Notes: generated by a model from the sequence alone, not told the origin. A DNA stretch of 64,000 nucleotides from Amoebophrya sp. A120 (GCA_905178155.1 CAJINV010000018.1:1034609-1098608); one strand, 5' to 3'; shown: positions 40,901-50,628, counted from the stretch's first letter. A program made the numbers and translations.

Positions 40901-43867
40901 TTTGAAAGTTGTGGTGGTGCTGGCGCGGGAATGGATGTTGATCCCATGTAGCACGCTAAACTCCTTACCTAACGGAAAAAACGTATCTAAGGCGCACCAG
41001 TCGGACAAAGAATTGGCTTCAACTCCTCCGACTTTATGGTGGGGAAAGGCATGGGTCTTAAGGCGCGTCAAGTTGTGCTTGCAGAAGTGAATAACCATAC
41101 TTCTGGAGCGCTGGGAGTTGTCAAGCGTTCGGACAATTTCCCACAACTTTTGGAAAGTAGGCATAAAAAGGCAAGCGCCAAGCTGGCATATCTTTTCATA
41201 ACTAATTTGCTCGAAAGCCGGGGCCTCGGTCGAATCTGTTCGCCTGAACTTCTTCGCCGGGCGCGTTCGCTTTGGTTGGTCCTGGTCCTGGTCGGCCTTT
41301 TTGCGCTTTTTGTTCTTGGCCTTTTTCTTCTTTTTGGCCTTGGGCTGCTCAGAGCCAAGATGATCCGAAGTAGGTAGCTCAGAGCGGTCGGCATTTTCAG
41401 AATCGCTTGAGGCGCTGCGGGTTGCATCCTGGCCACGATCTTCCTGTTGCGCGCTTGAAGATGTGGGGTCCGAAGATACAGCAGGCTCAGGCTCATGCGA
41501 TTGGTCCTCTGGTGGAACCTCTGGCGCGGGGAAAGAATAGGCACAAGATGCAAGCCACCTGACATCGTCGTCTTTGATTTCAAATGTCCGATGCTGGTGG
41601 TGACTCGGGCCATCAAGCACTACTACTCTTTCATCGAGATACGCTGACAAAATGCGAAGTTTTTCTTTGATCTCGTCATTGATGATGGGCGCCAGTAGTG
41701 CAAGTCGTTTTTGACGGTTGTGAACGACTTCTGCGATTATCTCGTTTGTGCTGAGATTTTTGCAATCGATTTCGAAAAACTGAAGACGCAAAGAGCTATC
41801 GAAACCAATCAAAGAATTAAAGTAATCATGGGTGGCGCACCACAAGTCCTGCATGAGTTCCTCGCTGCAGGTTACAAACGCCGTCTGGATCGGTTCCTTG
41901 TGGTTGATACGCACCGGGAGCTTGATCTGGGTGCATCCTTCCACGAGCTGGATCGCGTAGGATAAGAACTGCATCTTGTCCAAGGACATCGGGATACCGG
42001 CTCTGCGCAAAAGCGGATAACTCAGCAACACCCTGTTGCCGAGGCTAGGGACGTGGGCAACGTTCTGGAGCTTGATCGGCGGTGAGGTTTCCAACCAGAT
42101 AGAACCCGTGGTAGTACTGGTGGTCGGTCCGTTTGCCGTGCTAAACGACATTGCCGGCGCTTTCACGAGTTCATGCAGAACCCGCACCGGTCCCGCCATG
42201 TGCTTGCTCGCACAAGAATCCAGCATCAAGAACATCTCCACCGTGTTTGCTGTCGCGGGAGTCGCAAACGCACTGTGGGGGTGGTCGGGGCAGGAGATTT
42301 CGACAGCCACGGCACAGAAAAATCCGCCCTGCTGGTTGTAGTTCGGGTTCGCCGGTTGGTGGACCATCTGTTGTTGCAGTTGCTGCGGGGGGTACGGATT
42401 TTGTTGTTGTTGGTGCTGGGCACCGTACTGGTTGTAGTTCCCCTGCTGCTGCTGCTGCTGGTGGTATCCACCATGCTGCTGGTGGTGTCCACCGCTGTTG
42501 TGGTCGCCGGATGCTGCATACGAGTTGTACTGCTTCCCCGGTGCCCCAGTTTTGCCGCCGTCGGTATTCTGCTTGGTACGGCACTCCGATTCCCAGTGGC
42601 CGGCGCGGCTGCAGTAATCGCACCAGGCGTCCGGGTTGTACGGCTTCCGGGGTTTACCACCCTTGCCGCCCTTCTTACCGCCCTTGCCACTACCCTTCTT
42701 GCCATGACGACCGCCCTTGTGCTTGCGGCCGCCCTTCGGGTCGTGGAAGGCAGGGAAGGCGACATCAGGTTTCTTCTTCTTCCCGAAAAGCTTCTCCGCT
42801 TTGCCAATCGCAGCCGCCAGCTGCGTCGCGTTTCTCGGTTTGTCCTGGACGATGATGCCCCTGACGTTCTTTTGCGCGTTCCGTTCGGCGTAGCGGACGA
42901 CTTCCGAGAACGGCAGTTTGTCCTCAGGCAATTCAGCAAGAGCTTCGCAGAACTTCTTATACCACTCCTGTGGGTTTTGGTTCTGGTCCTGCTTGCAATC
43001 TTCCAGTTTCTCCATACCTGCATCGGGGTCTTGCAGTTCGTTCCGGAAGATCTTGATGATGCGCCGGAGGCGCTTCGAACTGTTATGCGCCTTGCGGACT
43101 GTCCTCCGCTTCTTCGCCGCTAAGTACTGTCGCAGGGTAGTAGTATGCTGGATTTTTGATTCAATCCCTTTCAGGATACGGCTCGGCTTGTACTTCTCCT
43201 GCGCGAGCGACAAGTACTCGGTGAACGGTAACGAGTCATCTTGATAGAGCGGGAGTTGCGACAAGACCATCTTCTTCTCGTCTTTTTCGTTCGACGATTT
43301 CTTTCGCTTTTTCGGTTTCTCGTCCTCCTCGGAACTCGCAGAACCGCTTGAGGAATCGGAAGAAGAGTTTTCGTCGCAGCTGCCACCACTGGAATCCGAA
43401 GAAGACAGAATGTCGGAATCGGAATCCTTCCGCTTCGGTTTCTTCTGTTTCTTCTTTTTCGTACTGGTCTTCGTGGCTGGTTTCTGCAACTGCTTCTTCG
43501 CATCCGCGTCGCGCTGTTGTTCTTCCTTCGCGACGTCCTCGAGCTGCTTCCGGAGGTCAGCAACGACAGTGCCGCCCTTGTCGTCTTTCAAGTCGCCCAG
43601 CAGTTTTCCCATCTGCGACAACTTCGCCACAACGCTAGGCGCAGTTTGCAGCGTCAGAGTGGTGTCGGCGGTAGAAGAAGTGTTTTGCTTTTTCTTCTTT
43701 TTCTTCTTGTCTGGGTTCGGCGTGATGGTTCCGTCATCACCGGCTGTTTGCTGTTCGCCCTCAGGCTCGCCAGAAGTTGCTGTTGCTGCTGCTTTCTCCT
43801 TCGCAGCCTTTTCCTTCGCAGTCTTCTCTTTCTTGTTTTGCTTCTGCGCTGCAGTCAGCTCGCCCAT
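37925..43867 (-). CDS. copia Gag-Pol polyprotein (1980 aa)
   Basis: A single uninterrupted ORF. N-terminal Gag is Lys/Glu-rich with a Gln-rich tract. A zinc knuckle CDYCSRAGHWESEC lies near residue 412. The protease site reads LDSCASKHMAG near residue 548, where DSGA is expected. The integrase core has Asp in WCALDTF (about 959), Asp in LCDQGKEF (about 1017) and Glu in NGTCERRH (about 1052); the last two are 34 residues apart. Reverse transcriptase shows SDATSAFL near 1571, but the YVDD motif is LVFVDNFW near 1653, so the second catalytic Asp is Asn (AAT for GAT). RNase H shows AWSDSDWA, SEAELYG and CDNSSA. Domain order PR-INT-RT-RH defines Ty1/copia. The changed catalytic residues suggest this copy may be dead, although the ORF and LTRs look young. 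Confidence 0.97.
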   Translation of the reverse strand: MGELTAAQKQNKKEKTAKEKAAKEKAAATATSGEPEGEQQTAGDDGTITPNPDKKKKKKKQNTSSTADTTLTLQTAPSVVAKLSQMGKLLGDLKDDKGGTVVADLRKQLEDVAKEEQQRDADAKKQLQKPATKTSTKKKKQKKPKRKDSDSDILSSSDSSGGSCDENSSSDSSSGSASSEEDEKPKKRKKSSNEKDEKKMVLSQLPLYQDDSLPFTEYLSLAQEKYKPSRILKGIESKIQHTTTLRQYLAAKKRRTVRKAHNSSKRLRRIIKIFRNELQDPDAGMEKLEDCKQDQNQNPQEWYKKFCEALAELPEDKLPFSEVVRYAERNAQKNVRGIIVQDKPRNATQLAAAIGKAEKLFGKKKKPDVAFPAFHDPKGGRKHKGGRHGKKGSGKGGKKGGKGGKPRKPYNPDAWCDYCSRAGHWESECRTKQNTDGGKTGAPGKQYNSYAASGDHNSGGHHQQHGGYHQQQQQQGNYNQYGAQHQQQQNPYPPQQLQQQMVHQPANPNYNQQGGFFCAVAVEISCPDHPHSAFATPATANTVEMFLMLDSCASKHMAGPVRVLHELVKAPAMSFSTANGPTTSTTTGSIWLETSPPIKLQNVAHVPSLGNRVLLSYPLLRRAGIPMSLDKMQFLSYAIQLVEGCTQIKLPVRINHKEPIQTAFVTCSEELMQDLWCATHDYFNSLIGFDSSLRLQFFEIDCKNLSTNEIIAEVVHNRQKRLALLAPIINDEIKEKLRILSAYLDERVVVLDGPSHHQHRTFEIKDDDVRWLASCAYSFPAPEVPPEDQSHEPEPAVSSDPTSSSAQQEDRGQDATRSASSDSENADRSELPTSDHLGSEQPKAKKKKKAKNKKRKKADQDQDQPKRTRPAKKFRRTDSTEAPAFEQISYEKICQLGACLFMPTFQKLWEIVRTLDNSQRSRSMVIHFCKHNLTRLKTHAFPHHKVGGVEANSLSDWCALDTFFPLGKEFSVLHGINIHSRASTTTTFKRAVKMQDTADFLEYLKTVGMMGKNILCDQGKEFDNIKVREWCQLYGIQLFLTPKASWVNGTCERRHRLLRAVLHRLYYVYGQKSSIIPRLVQQATNAVNMTPTAALDGLAPAQVQWVINPFKLEPNFVEDLTEQQAVLVNEQSPESDYKIRCRARALVEELKHDRQLVDETRKLRELQRNFYHESDECKVGELVEIFDKDKEAWLGPCTLIHRQVNNNSVTFVVDHDGRYRRSHASHVRRHLTATAMTFPPMLLKSLYKTHNVPDSHPDTPQGEFLDEETTIKIVPDGNAKVAPKTLDAADSIKADPKSSTDAPAASSSSASSSSREPDTLPPPGNGGPAVSLDVAPIELEKKFRLTKDYYQGVFDKLKSEEVQRVRQLIATTETAPVRGAWIKRNEQREKTLLTVRALIDAQPEYSHLKEAQKHKVASDIAERCRQLNINDINDNTLAAMLAPLICADWEPGEVCYKAIAVPDHKSGFDTTEPAWKEAISKEVKAHSHVFRPATPEEVERFKRSGSRAVPCKMLLSVKRCGKRKARIVCLGFLDKMSGNQKYATVPDLSILRMLLCMKVQSPRMFAFPSDATSAFLQAKYPVPVVIDLDQRLQNELGYRLGVVEYAMNGLRLSSRAWEDHRDAVLVKQEWKRNPIEATLWTRAGVLLLVFVDNFWFFGDKEEVLKYHEELRPALKLQPEEVRDEGTHLVYDVLGIEARENKKTGDMVLNQDKYVQKILDRFGGDTGRNTSTPMDAPPDVSAPEVPELVKTKQELTGSLQYLCQTRMDIVVALKMCARVKATPECILALKRIVRYLRTRRGLRYKNRSEKFGDRLILTAWSDSDWASFGDRKSNSGVVICLNGNAIAWRCASQNSVSSSVSEAELYGMSEAAKMVLRFHYCLESLRPFWKKFFASHSLLLPIQLGCDNSSAISYTENQNGTKSALKHIDIRGMQMRDLQEKQLIKCVYHSTKINKSNGLTKTCPPIEFRAFLELNDIIELD

Positions 43868-43967
43868 GGTTTGTCGTTGGGGTATTTATGATTCTAAATT
43901 TGTAATGCTGATAATTAGGCGCAAAGTGTAATTTTAAATGTTCGCAATCAGAAGTAAATCTTAGTGG

Positions 43968-43986
43968 TAATTTGGGCTCATAACTC
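43968..43986 (-). other. copia primer-binding site candidate
   Basis: On the minus strand directly after the 5' LTR the sequence is AGAGTTATGAGCCCAAATT. TTATGAGCCCA is complementary to a tRNA-Met anticodon region containing the CAT anticodon, as in Drosophila copia, which is primed by a half-tRNA. This is inference from resemblance; the host tRNA is not in the window. Confidence 0.55.
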
Positions 43987-44350
43987 TGTGAAGATGCGAA
44001 CTAACCAACGACGAGGTCGAACCCACTACGAGTAAAAACAACACCTAGTTGAGGTGGTACAAATATGCATGAGAGATTATTTGTGTGTGTGCCTTGACTG
44101 GCATCAAGGGCCCTGGGGTTCATTGGAAGAGTAAAGGTCGATGGTACTGCGTGCCCAGGCAAAACTGGGGCACTCGGGAACCTTCACTATTCTTGCCGTG
44201 ACGTTCGTGCCCGTCTTAGCCTGTTTCAGGTTCAGTAGTCATCTTACTCTAGTAGAATTGAATTAGTGACGATCGTGCCCGTTTAGGTGTGCTTTGGATC
44301 TTTGGAGTGGATCAAGGTTCTTATCGTTGGTTGATGATTTATGTGTCATA
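43987..44350 (-). repeat. copia 5' LTR
   Basis: 364 bp, nearly identical to 37298-37665. Transcription should initiate within it on the minus strand. I could not place a promoter motif. Confidence 0.95.
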
Positions 44351-44355
44351 TGAAT

Positions 44356-45016
44356 AGATGGTTGAATTGAGCTCAAACAGGACCCGAGTGGTGCCCTCAT
44401 TGGAACTCCTATCTCCGGCGAAGATAGTGCTGCACCTGCTCTTTTTAGCAATTATACTTGTGCTGCTCCTGCAGCTTTCTGGCACGATCATCACATTGAA
44501 ATTTCCTACCTTGAAGAAAGAGATACATTATACTACTGAACAATGCACACTCAGTGTGCTTTACCTTCATCTTACACGGAAAAAAAATGTTGCAGCTACA
44601 TCAGGGGAGGGGTCGAGCGAACGAAAGTGTTCCAAAACTGCGGAATGAGGCAGAATGGCAGGGGAGTTCCACCTAGCCTTTCACTACCTCTTTGTCGGTC
44701 CTTCTAGGCGAAGTAAAATCGCCATGGTTGCAATATTTAATTCTAGTATATAAAGCCATCAACTACTGGGAAACGCGAATAGTGAGCTTACTAAACCTAC
44801 TACACGACTTATGCGGTGGTTTCGTTTCCATCATACATGCTTATGTTGACCAATACTGAAGGCCCGCATTGTCAACGGTCTACCTGCCGCGGACAAGGAC
44901 CATAGTACTGCCCTACGTTTAATTCAAGCAAGAATTTGCTTCACCGTGTAGTTCTTCATGCACGTCGATCGACATTTGCCATGAGTACTTGCTTCAGGAT
45001 CGAAGCCGATTGCACT
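44356..45016. other. intergenic, nothing assigned
   Basis: AT-rich sequence between the copia element and the small secreted-protein gene. Short ORFs only, no repeats recognised. Confidence 0.5.
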
Positions 45017-45490
45017 CTATTTCGTCAAATCCATTGGCCCTAGCATATGAGGCGGCGGGTACCGTATCCGCCGCGCCCCATCATCTTTCGGAACCAGTTC
45101 CCAAGAATTGGCGTCATCTGCCTTCACCGGGGGCGTCTTATCGTCCCCATCTGCGGGCTCGCGACCGCCAAAGCGCGGGGTGAGAGGGCTTCCCTCTGTT
45201 GCCCACTCTTGCGGTCCCCAGTTTTCTGGCAAGTTTTCTGGCATCGACAATTCATCAAACGTATTCAGCGACAATTCATCAACCGATGGTGCATGTGTCA
45301 GCGACAATTCATCAACGTATTTGTATTGGTCCCGAGGCCGGGGTCCGGTTCGCGTAATTGGCTTCTTCTCCATCTTCTTCCCCTGCGACGCCGCAAGCGA
45401 AACGGCCCCGACCAACACGAGGGACTCAAGTTCGCTACTGATGGCGAGCAAAGCGAAGAGAACCTTACTGAATAGCGAGACAAAATTCAT
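45017..45490 (-). CDS. small predicted secreted protein with DELSL repeats
   Basis: A 157-codon intronless ORF with an ATG start. The N-terminus MNFVSLFSKVLFALLAISSE continues into a second hydrophobic stretch ending LAASQG, consistent with a signal peptide. A middle section repeats VDELSL three to four times (VDELSLTHAPSVDELSLN, FDELSMPENLPENW); the DNA shows repeated CGACAATTCATCAA blocks at about 45245-45320. The C-terminus is Pro/Asp-rich. There is no conserved domain I recognise. It is the only host gene here without an introner. A secreted or effector-like role is speculation; it could also be a fragment of a longer gene. Confidence 0.5.
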   Translation of the reverse strand: MNFVSLFSKVLFALLAISSELESLVLVGAVSLAASQGKKMEKKPITRTGPRPRDQYKYVDELSLTHAPSVDELSLNTFDELSMPENLPENWGPQEWATEGSPLTPRFGGREPADGDDKTPPVKADDANSWELVPKDDGARRIRYPPPHMLGPMDLTK

Positions 45491-46898
45491 CTTCGTTGTC
45501 TACAGCTAAGGCACGATTCAGAGTTTTTAACGTGAAAAATTATAATCACTTATTCCACTTTTGCAAAAAAATCCTCCTGCGAAAATAGATGCTCCATAAC
45601 TAATTCAATGATCAATCAAAAAAAATTGAAGTACTGTGTACTCTGGAGAAACTACTGCCCAAAGATGAAAGGAGAACTTGAACTTCCCAAAATCGTGACT
45701 GTTTTAAAAATACTATAGTGATGATGAAAGCAAAAGACATTCAGTGCGCAGCTTCCAGCCGCTCGTCCCGACTTGCGATTCATTTCTTGTGCACATCACA
45801 ATTATACCGACAATTCGAATTCCGCGGATCATCTGTACGTACGTATTTTCATTTCCCTTTTCGGAACCGTTCGTGTCAGACTGCATCAGCAAAATGACAC
45901 ACGAAGCAAACCGGACCACTAGACCCATCACGACCGATTGCGTTAGGTGCTCGGAGAGGATGCCTCGTCACAAGAGCAACTCCAAAACTTCGTTGGCCAT
46001 TTCTCGGAATGCCGAGGCGTCTCAAAGATCATCCCGTCCTGTTCGAACTTCGTGCATCTTCGGAAGCCGAAGCTCGAACAACTGCAATATTATCTGCACA
46101 CAACTACTAAATTGCAATCTATGTAGCGATAACAACTTTCTTCTAGCGTTTTCCTTATCATGTCGGAATCTTCATGCTTGTGAAATCTGATGTTGATGAT
46201 GCGCCGTCAACACGCTCTGCAAATTACTTATTGCTCACCTCCTCGATTTTTGAGACTCCTTCATTGACAAATCTGGTATGTTGCTTGTGGATTCATTTTC
46301 ATTTTGATGACGGCGCCATAAAAATATGAACGTTTTTCTAGAAGAAGATGGACATATTTTTGTGCATCGTGGAATATGGTAGTCCAAATGTCTCTGTTGC
46401 TGAAAAAGCATTTTCAAAAATTTCTCGAATTCCGATTGAAACCACTCGGCAGCATCCATGTAGGGACGCTGTAATACTACAGTGCGGCACGAGGTCAGTA
46501 ACACAATAAGTACGGATGGAAAAGGCAACAATTATATGCGCAGACCGGAATGATGTACTTATCGGCATCGCTATTGAAAAAATGTTGATTTGAAAAGCTC
46601 CAACTGGGATTGGAAAAGCGTACTTAAGCTCTGTGCGATGGGCAAGCATTCTCGTTCTCCTGCGGTCTTAAGCGTAAAAATAATTTCGGGCTTGTAGCGC
46701 TTTCTAAGGGCGGACGTGGGGTTTTTGATGCACGGGTAGGTAAAGTAGTGCTTTCACGCCTTTGACGCATTGCAGGTGGTCGACGGTGGCGAAGACAAAC
46801 ATCCAATCATACATTGACAATTTTGCTTAATACGGATTATACTACGAAAAAGATTGTGGCTACACAAAACAAAGTCCACGATCTTCCGACAAAAAATT
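45491..46898. other. intergenic, nothing assigned
   Basis: The largest ORF is 148 codons on the plus strand (45744-46190), Ser/Asn/Cys-rich and without recognisable motifs. It opposes the orientation of all supported genes. No introner or RNA gene is seen. Confidence 0.45.
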
Positions 46899-49800
46899 TT
46901 ACACAGCCACCACGACATTCTCTCTTTCCAGCAAACTTTTTTTCAACAACGCCCCCTGTGGCCCGACTTCTCCCACGGCCGGGGAGTTGACCGAATAGGA
47001 GCAAGACCCAGAGTTTGGCGAGATCAAGAGGTTCATCGTAGCCGCGGGGCTAGTGAACTCTTCTTCTCCACAGTCCGGGTTCCCGAACGACCCGATAACC
47101 CCATCCTCGTAGGAAAACAGGCTCGGGAACCGCAGCAACCCGCCGTAAATCAGCTGTCCGAGGATGAGCGAGCCGAACCCGGCCAGCTTATGGCATTTTT
47201 CCCAAGCGTTTCTTGCAAGTGTCGCTTTTCTGACATGATTTGTCATGCGGAATTATCATCATCCTTCATATCATCAAGCTACTTCGCATGACAAGTTCTT
47301 CACCGGCTGCATAGCATCAGAATCCGAACCAAATCTGTAAGTAATGCAAGACGCGTAAGTTCTTCCTCCCACTTCCTTTCGCTTTTGCATTTCCTTGCAG
47401 TTGCATCGATGAACAAAGGCCATGTGCTATATAGCAATCATTGTAAAAACGTTTGAGAACGCCATAGAGCTGCAGGTAGGAGTAGGGCGTCCAGGGTTCG
47501 CCAAAATCACTTGTCGGGTCGACGCAGTAGAAGTAGAAGATCCCGGTCAGCCACACCACCATCGTGCGCCAGGCGTCCAGCATGGTCCGGTGGACGGCGG
47601 ACAGGTAGCGGGTGATGCTCATGCCGCAGAAGTTGTAGAACGAGCAAGTGAGCAGGTAGGTCACGGTGAGGACGAAGGTATGGAAGGTGAGAAAAGTGAT
47701 GTTGATGATCGTTGTTGCGAAATCAAGTTAATAAATCGTCGCGATGACATGAAGCATAAATTCAGTCTAGTACGACGCTGGGATTTTTATATGAGCTACA
47801 TACAGATGCACGATGGGGAATTGCGTTTTCTTCGTTCGTGCTTCACATTCACTTCACTCACGAATAAAATTATAAAAGTTTCAATTGGATAAATCAACGT
47901 CGTGCTATTCCGGATCATCGCCTGGGGTAAGTCGTGTTTTCGTACCGCGATAGAGCAGGACAAGGACCACAACTTCTGATGCGAGAACCACGATCACTGA
48001 CTGGTTTTCTCATGCGAGGAATCAATGTGATTCATTCAGACCACAAACTACTGGTAAAAAAAAAATGCAAAACCAAAAACTCTCTACAATACGAAAGTGT
48101 CCAGTAGGTTTTCTTGGGAGTTCCCAAAATCCGCTCCGGGTAGGTTGTACAGGATTGGGAAGCCGATGAAAGTCAAAATTCCGAACCCCCAGAGCCCTTC
48201 GATTCCCACCACGATTGCGGGCGGCAGCTGATATCCAAGAAAAAAACTGTGTCACTGTAACTTTCTTTGGCGGACAGCATTACAGATTTGCTCTAAATGA
48301 CAGAGAAAACCTGTCATGCGTGGCTTCTAAGCGAAAGCACACACGAAAAGAGGACTTCATGGGTGTCTGGCATGACAGGTGTAACTCTGTTGCATCTTCT
48401 GCATCACAGATTTACACTTACACAGTTTTTTCCTTGCATAGCTGGTTGCAGTCCTTCAAAATAAACTCCTCCGTGACCACCTGGCAGGCCGAGATGAACT
48501 GGCCGAAAAGCACCAACGCCATGCCGAAAAGCCGTATCAAATATAAAAATGTCTGGGTCTGGAAGATTGCAACTTGTCATGCTAAATCTGCACCATGCAA
48601 AAATCTGTGTTGCATGATTACCAAAAGTCGCCCAATTTTGACCAAGTCGGGAGGTAGTTTCTCATGCAGGATAGGCATTAGAAAGCTCTCGCAGAATCTG
48701 TCATGCTAGCTCCGTCCGGCATTCCAGACCTCATGGGTCATGGAAAAGCAGCATGACAAGTCGCGCATTCTTCCAGACCCCGACATTTTTACATTTGATA
48801 AGCCGCGAATTGTTCTGGTTTGTTTCCTCTTCCACAGTGGACTGGGAGCTGCTGCCCGAAGGGGTGGCGGTTGCCGCCCACATGTTTGTGTCAAAAGTAA
48901 AAATGTCTGGGTCTGGGAACTTGTGATGCTGGGTGGCGTCTCATGATGAGGCTAAAAATGCTGGCTCAGCATGACAAGTTTCTGAGCTCCTAGGTGTTGC
49001 CTATTCTGCATGACAAACTGTGCTCCTGCATCACAGAAAAGCGGAGCTCTTGGGCAACGTGCATGACAGATTTAAGAGTCATGCCAGACAAGCATGACAA
49101 ACATGAATTCTTCCAGACCCAGACATTTTTACAGTTGATAGTTTGCCGTCCCGACCATGAGAATCCCGCACACGCAAAGTCCTATCAAATGCAAACATGT
49201 CTGGGTCTGGAAGAATGCAAACTTCTCATGCATATTTTCCATGCCCCACGAGGTGTGGAATGCAGGACCCAGCATAACAGGTTCTGCGACGTCCCTATCA
49301 TGCCTATCCTGCATGACAAACTGCCCCTAAACTTGTTCAAAAGTGGACAGCGTTTGGTACTCATGCAACACAAATTTTTGTACGATCCAGACTTAGCATG
49401 ACAAGTTCGCGTCCTCCCAGACACAGACCTATTTGCAATGCATAAGTCCGATACCCGCCCAATTGTAGGCAAACAGGTGGCGTTTCAGGCAAAGGACGGA
49501 AAGGATACCGGAAAAGACGACCATACCTGAAGATGGGATCATTATTTTCGACGTTCTGCATGTGGATGGATTAGAGGAAAGGAACAATGAAGCAGGAGGT
49601 GCCTAATTATGTCAAAGAAAGAGCTCCTTTTGTGAAAATGCATCGAATTCGAATGTGCAGTCGTGGGGTAAAGTAAAATACTGCATTTTTCTCTGTCAAA
49701 GAAAAACATCGAACTACTTCCTCGCAGCATCTGCCACACGCTCGCCGAGATGTGCAGCAGCCCGATGAAGCTTAGTGTGGATGAGGTCAAGTCACAGCAG

Positions 49801-50628
49801 GCCGGTACCGCAATCAGAAGTGCGAGTTTCCTGTTCACGCCTTCCGCCTCGAAAAAGTTGGGGAGGGAGAAGAAACTTCTGGTGGTACTGATTTTATACA
49901 TTGCAAAAATGTCGGGGTCTGGAAGAAGACAAACTTGTGATGCGCATTTCAAAACACAGAAAAATCTCTCATGCATAGGTAGCAAAAGCTGCCCACTTTC
50001 TGTCACCAAAATCGGGGATCTGTCATGCGGATTAGGCATTGCGGAAGCTTCGCGAAACCTGTGATGCTAGAGCTTCCATGCCAGACCTTGTGTGTCATGC
50101 AAAAACAGCATGATTCTTCCAGACCCAGACATTTTTACATTTGATAGATTTCTTCAGTCAACATTTTGCTCTTTCCGGCGAGTGGTCGTGTCGTGTTGAA
50201 AACCTTGTAGCCCATGTACCCAAACAGCACCAAGCTCATGGCGAGAAACATGCGGTAGGACCCGAAAAACGGCTTCTTGAACTCGTGCAGTTGGCCGTCC
50301 AGCCCGATGGAACTGACGGAAAATATGAAAGCGCACAACTCCCCCTCGCCCTCATTCGTCATGCAAAACCCCAAATCTGGTTGGTGGCTTGTTGTGACAT
50401 GCTTTGCATGACAAACTCCGAAGCCCAAGCAGTACTTCTACGCTCGGTGCGTAATGAACTTGTCATGCGCAGGCTCTACTTGTGTTCGCGGTTGCATTAC
50501 TGTTCCCGCTATACAAATAAAGGGGAGGGGGAGTTGTGCACCCTCATAGAAAACTGGAGTTTTGTCGACAGGGTGTTCAGAGACCCGAAGACCATGAACC
50601 CCGTCACGAGTAGAACCGCGCGCATCAT
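46899..50628 (-). CDS. SLC35F6-like: SLC35F6-type drug/metabolite-superfamily membrane transporter
   Basis: Exons: 50628-50549, 50323-50147, 49894-49718, 49526-49445, 49182-49141, 48888-48801, 48534-48441, 48231-48092, 47678-47467 and 47188-46899, giving roughly 445 residues. The order of segments follows the SLC35F6 (C2orf18) family: VTGFMVFGSLNTLSTK, FKKPFFGSYRMFLAMSLVLF, LLIAVPACCDLTSSTLSFIG, SASVWQMLRGSMVVFSGIL, FISACQVVTEEFILKDCNQ, AIVVGIEGLWGFGILTF and MSITRYLSAVHRTMLDAWRT. About ten membrane segments are expected; the substrate is not inferable. Intron 49717-49527 is canonical (GTAGTT...CAG) and the 48091-47679 intron is unclear. The other seven introns are introners, and each join was checked in frame. 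This is the best gene in the window for testing introner splicing. Confidence 0.9.
47189..47466. mobile_element. introner, family J
   Basis: Left TATGGCATTTTTCCCAAGCG, right AAAAACGTTTGAGAACGCCATA. Flanks CAGCT/GAGCT match 4 of 5. Removal joins SYLQL to AGFGSLILGQL in frame. Confidence 0.82.
48232..48440. mobile_element. introner, family F (type 1)
   Basis: Left TATCCAAGAAAAAAACTGTG, right ACACAGTTTTTTCCTTGCATA. Flanks GCTGA/GCTGG match 4 of 5. Removal joins LKDCNQ to LPPAIVVGIE in frame. Confidence 0.91.
48535..48800. mobile_element. introner, family A
   Basis: Left TATCAAATATAAAAATGTCT, right CGACATTTTTACATTTGATA. Exact duplication AGCCG. Removal joins TNQNNSR to LFGMALVLF in frame. Confidence 0.94.
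48889..49140. mobile_element. introner, family A
   Basis: Left TGTCAAAAGTAAAAATGTCT, right AGACATTTTTACAGTTGATA. Exact duplication GTTTG. The left end begins TGT. Removal joins LMVGTAN to MWAATATPS in frame. Confidence 0.92.
49183..49444. mobile_element. introner, family A
   Basis: Left TATCAAATGCAAACATGTCT, right CAGACCTATTTGCAATGCATA. Exact duplication AGTCC. Removal joins YNWAGIG to LCVCGILMVG in frame. Confidence 0.94.
49895..50146. mobile_element. introner, family A
   Basis: Left TATACATTGCAAAAATGTCG, right AGACATTTTTACATTTGATA. Exact duplication GATTT. Removal joins KMLTEEI to STTRSFFSLP in frame. Confidence 0.93.
50324..50548. mobile_element. introner, family D
   Basis: Left TATGAAAGCGCACAACTCCC, right GGGAGTTGTGCACCCTCATA. 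Exact duplication GAAAA. Removal joins LSTKLQF to SVSSIGLDG in frame. Confidence 0.93.

Larger units (their letters stand above)
37298..44350 (-). mobile_element. nearly complete Ty1/copia LTR retrotransposon
   Basis: Two LTRs (37298-37665, 368 bp; 43987-44350, 364 bp) flank one long minus-strand ORF. The 5-bp sequence TGAAT lies immediately outside both ends (37293-37297 and 44351-44355), a target duplication. The LTRs differ by one 4-bp indel and very few substitutions by eye, so the insertion is recent. Just inside the 5' LTR, TTATGAGCCCA resembles a half-tRNA-Met primer site. GGAGTGAGGGGGAC next to the 3' LTR is a plausible polypurine tract. The element is intergenic. Confidence 0.96.

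Noticed and set aside
42173-43123. 316-codon plus-strand ORF
   Set aside because: It is antisense to the copia Gag region and is Leu/Val-rich only because the opposite strand encodes Lys/Gln-rich Gag.
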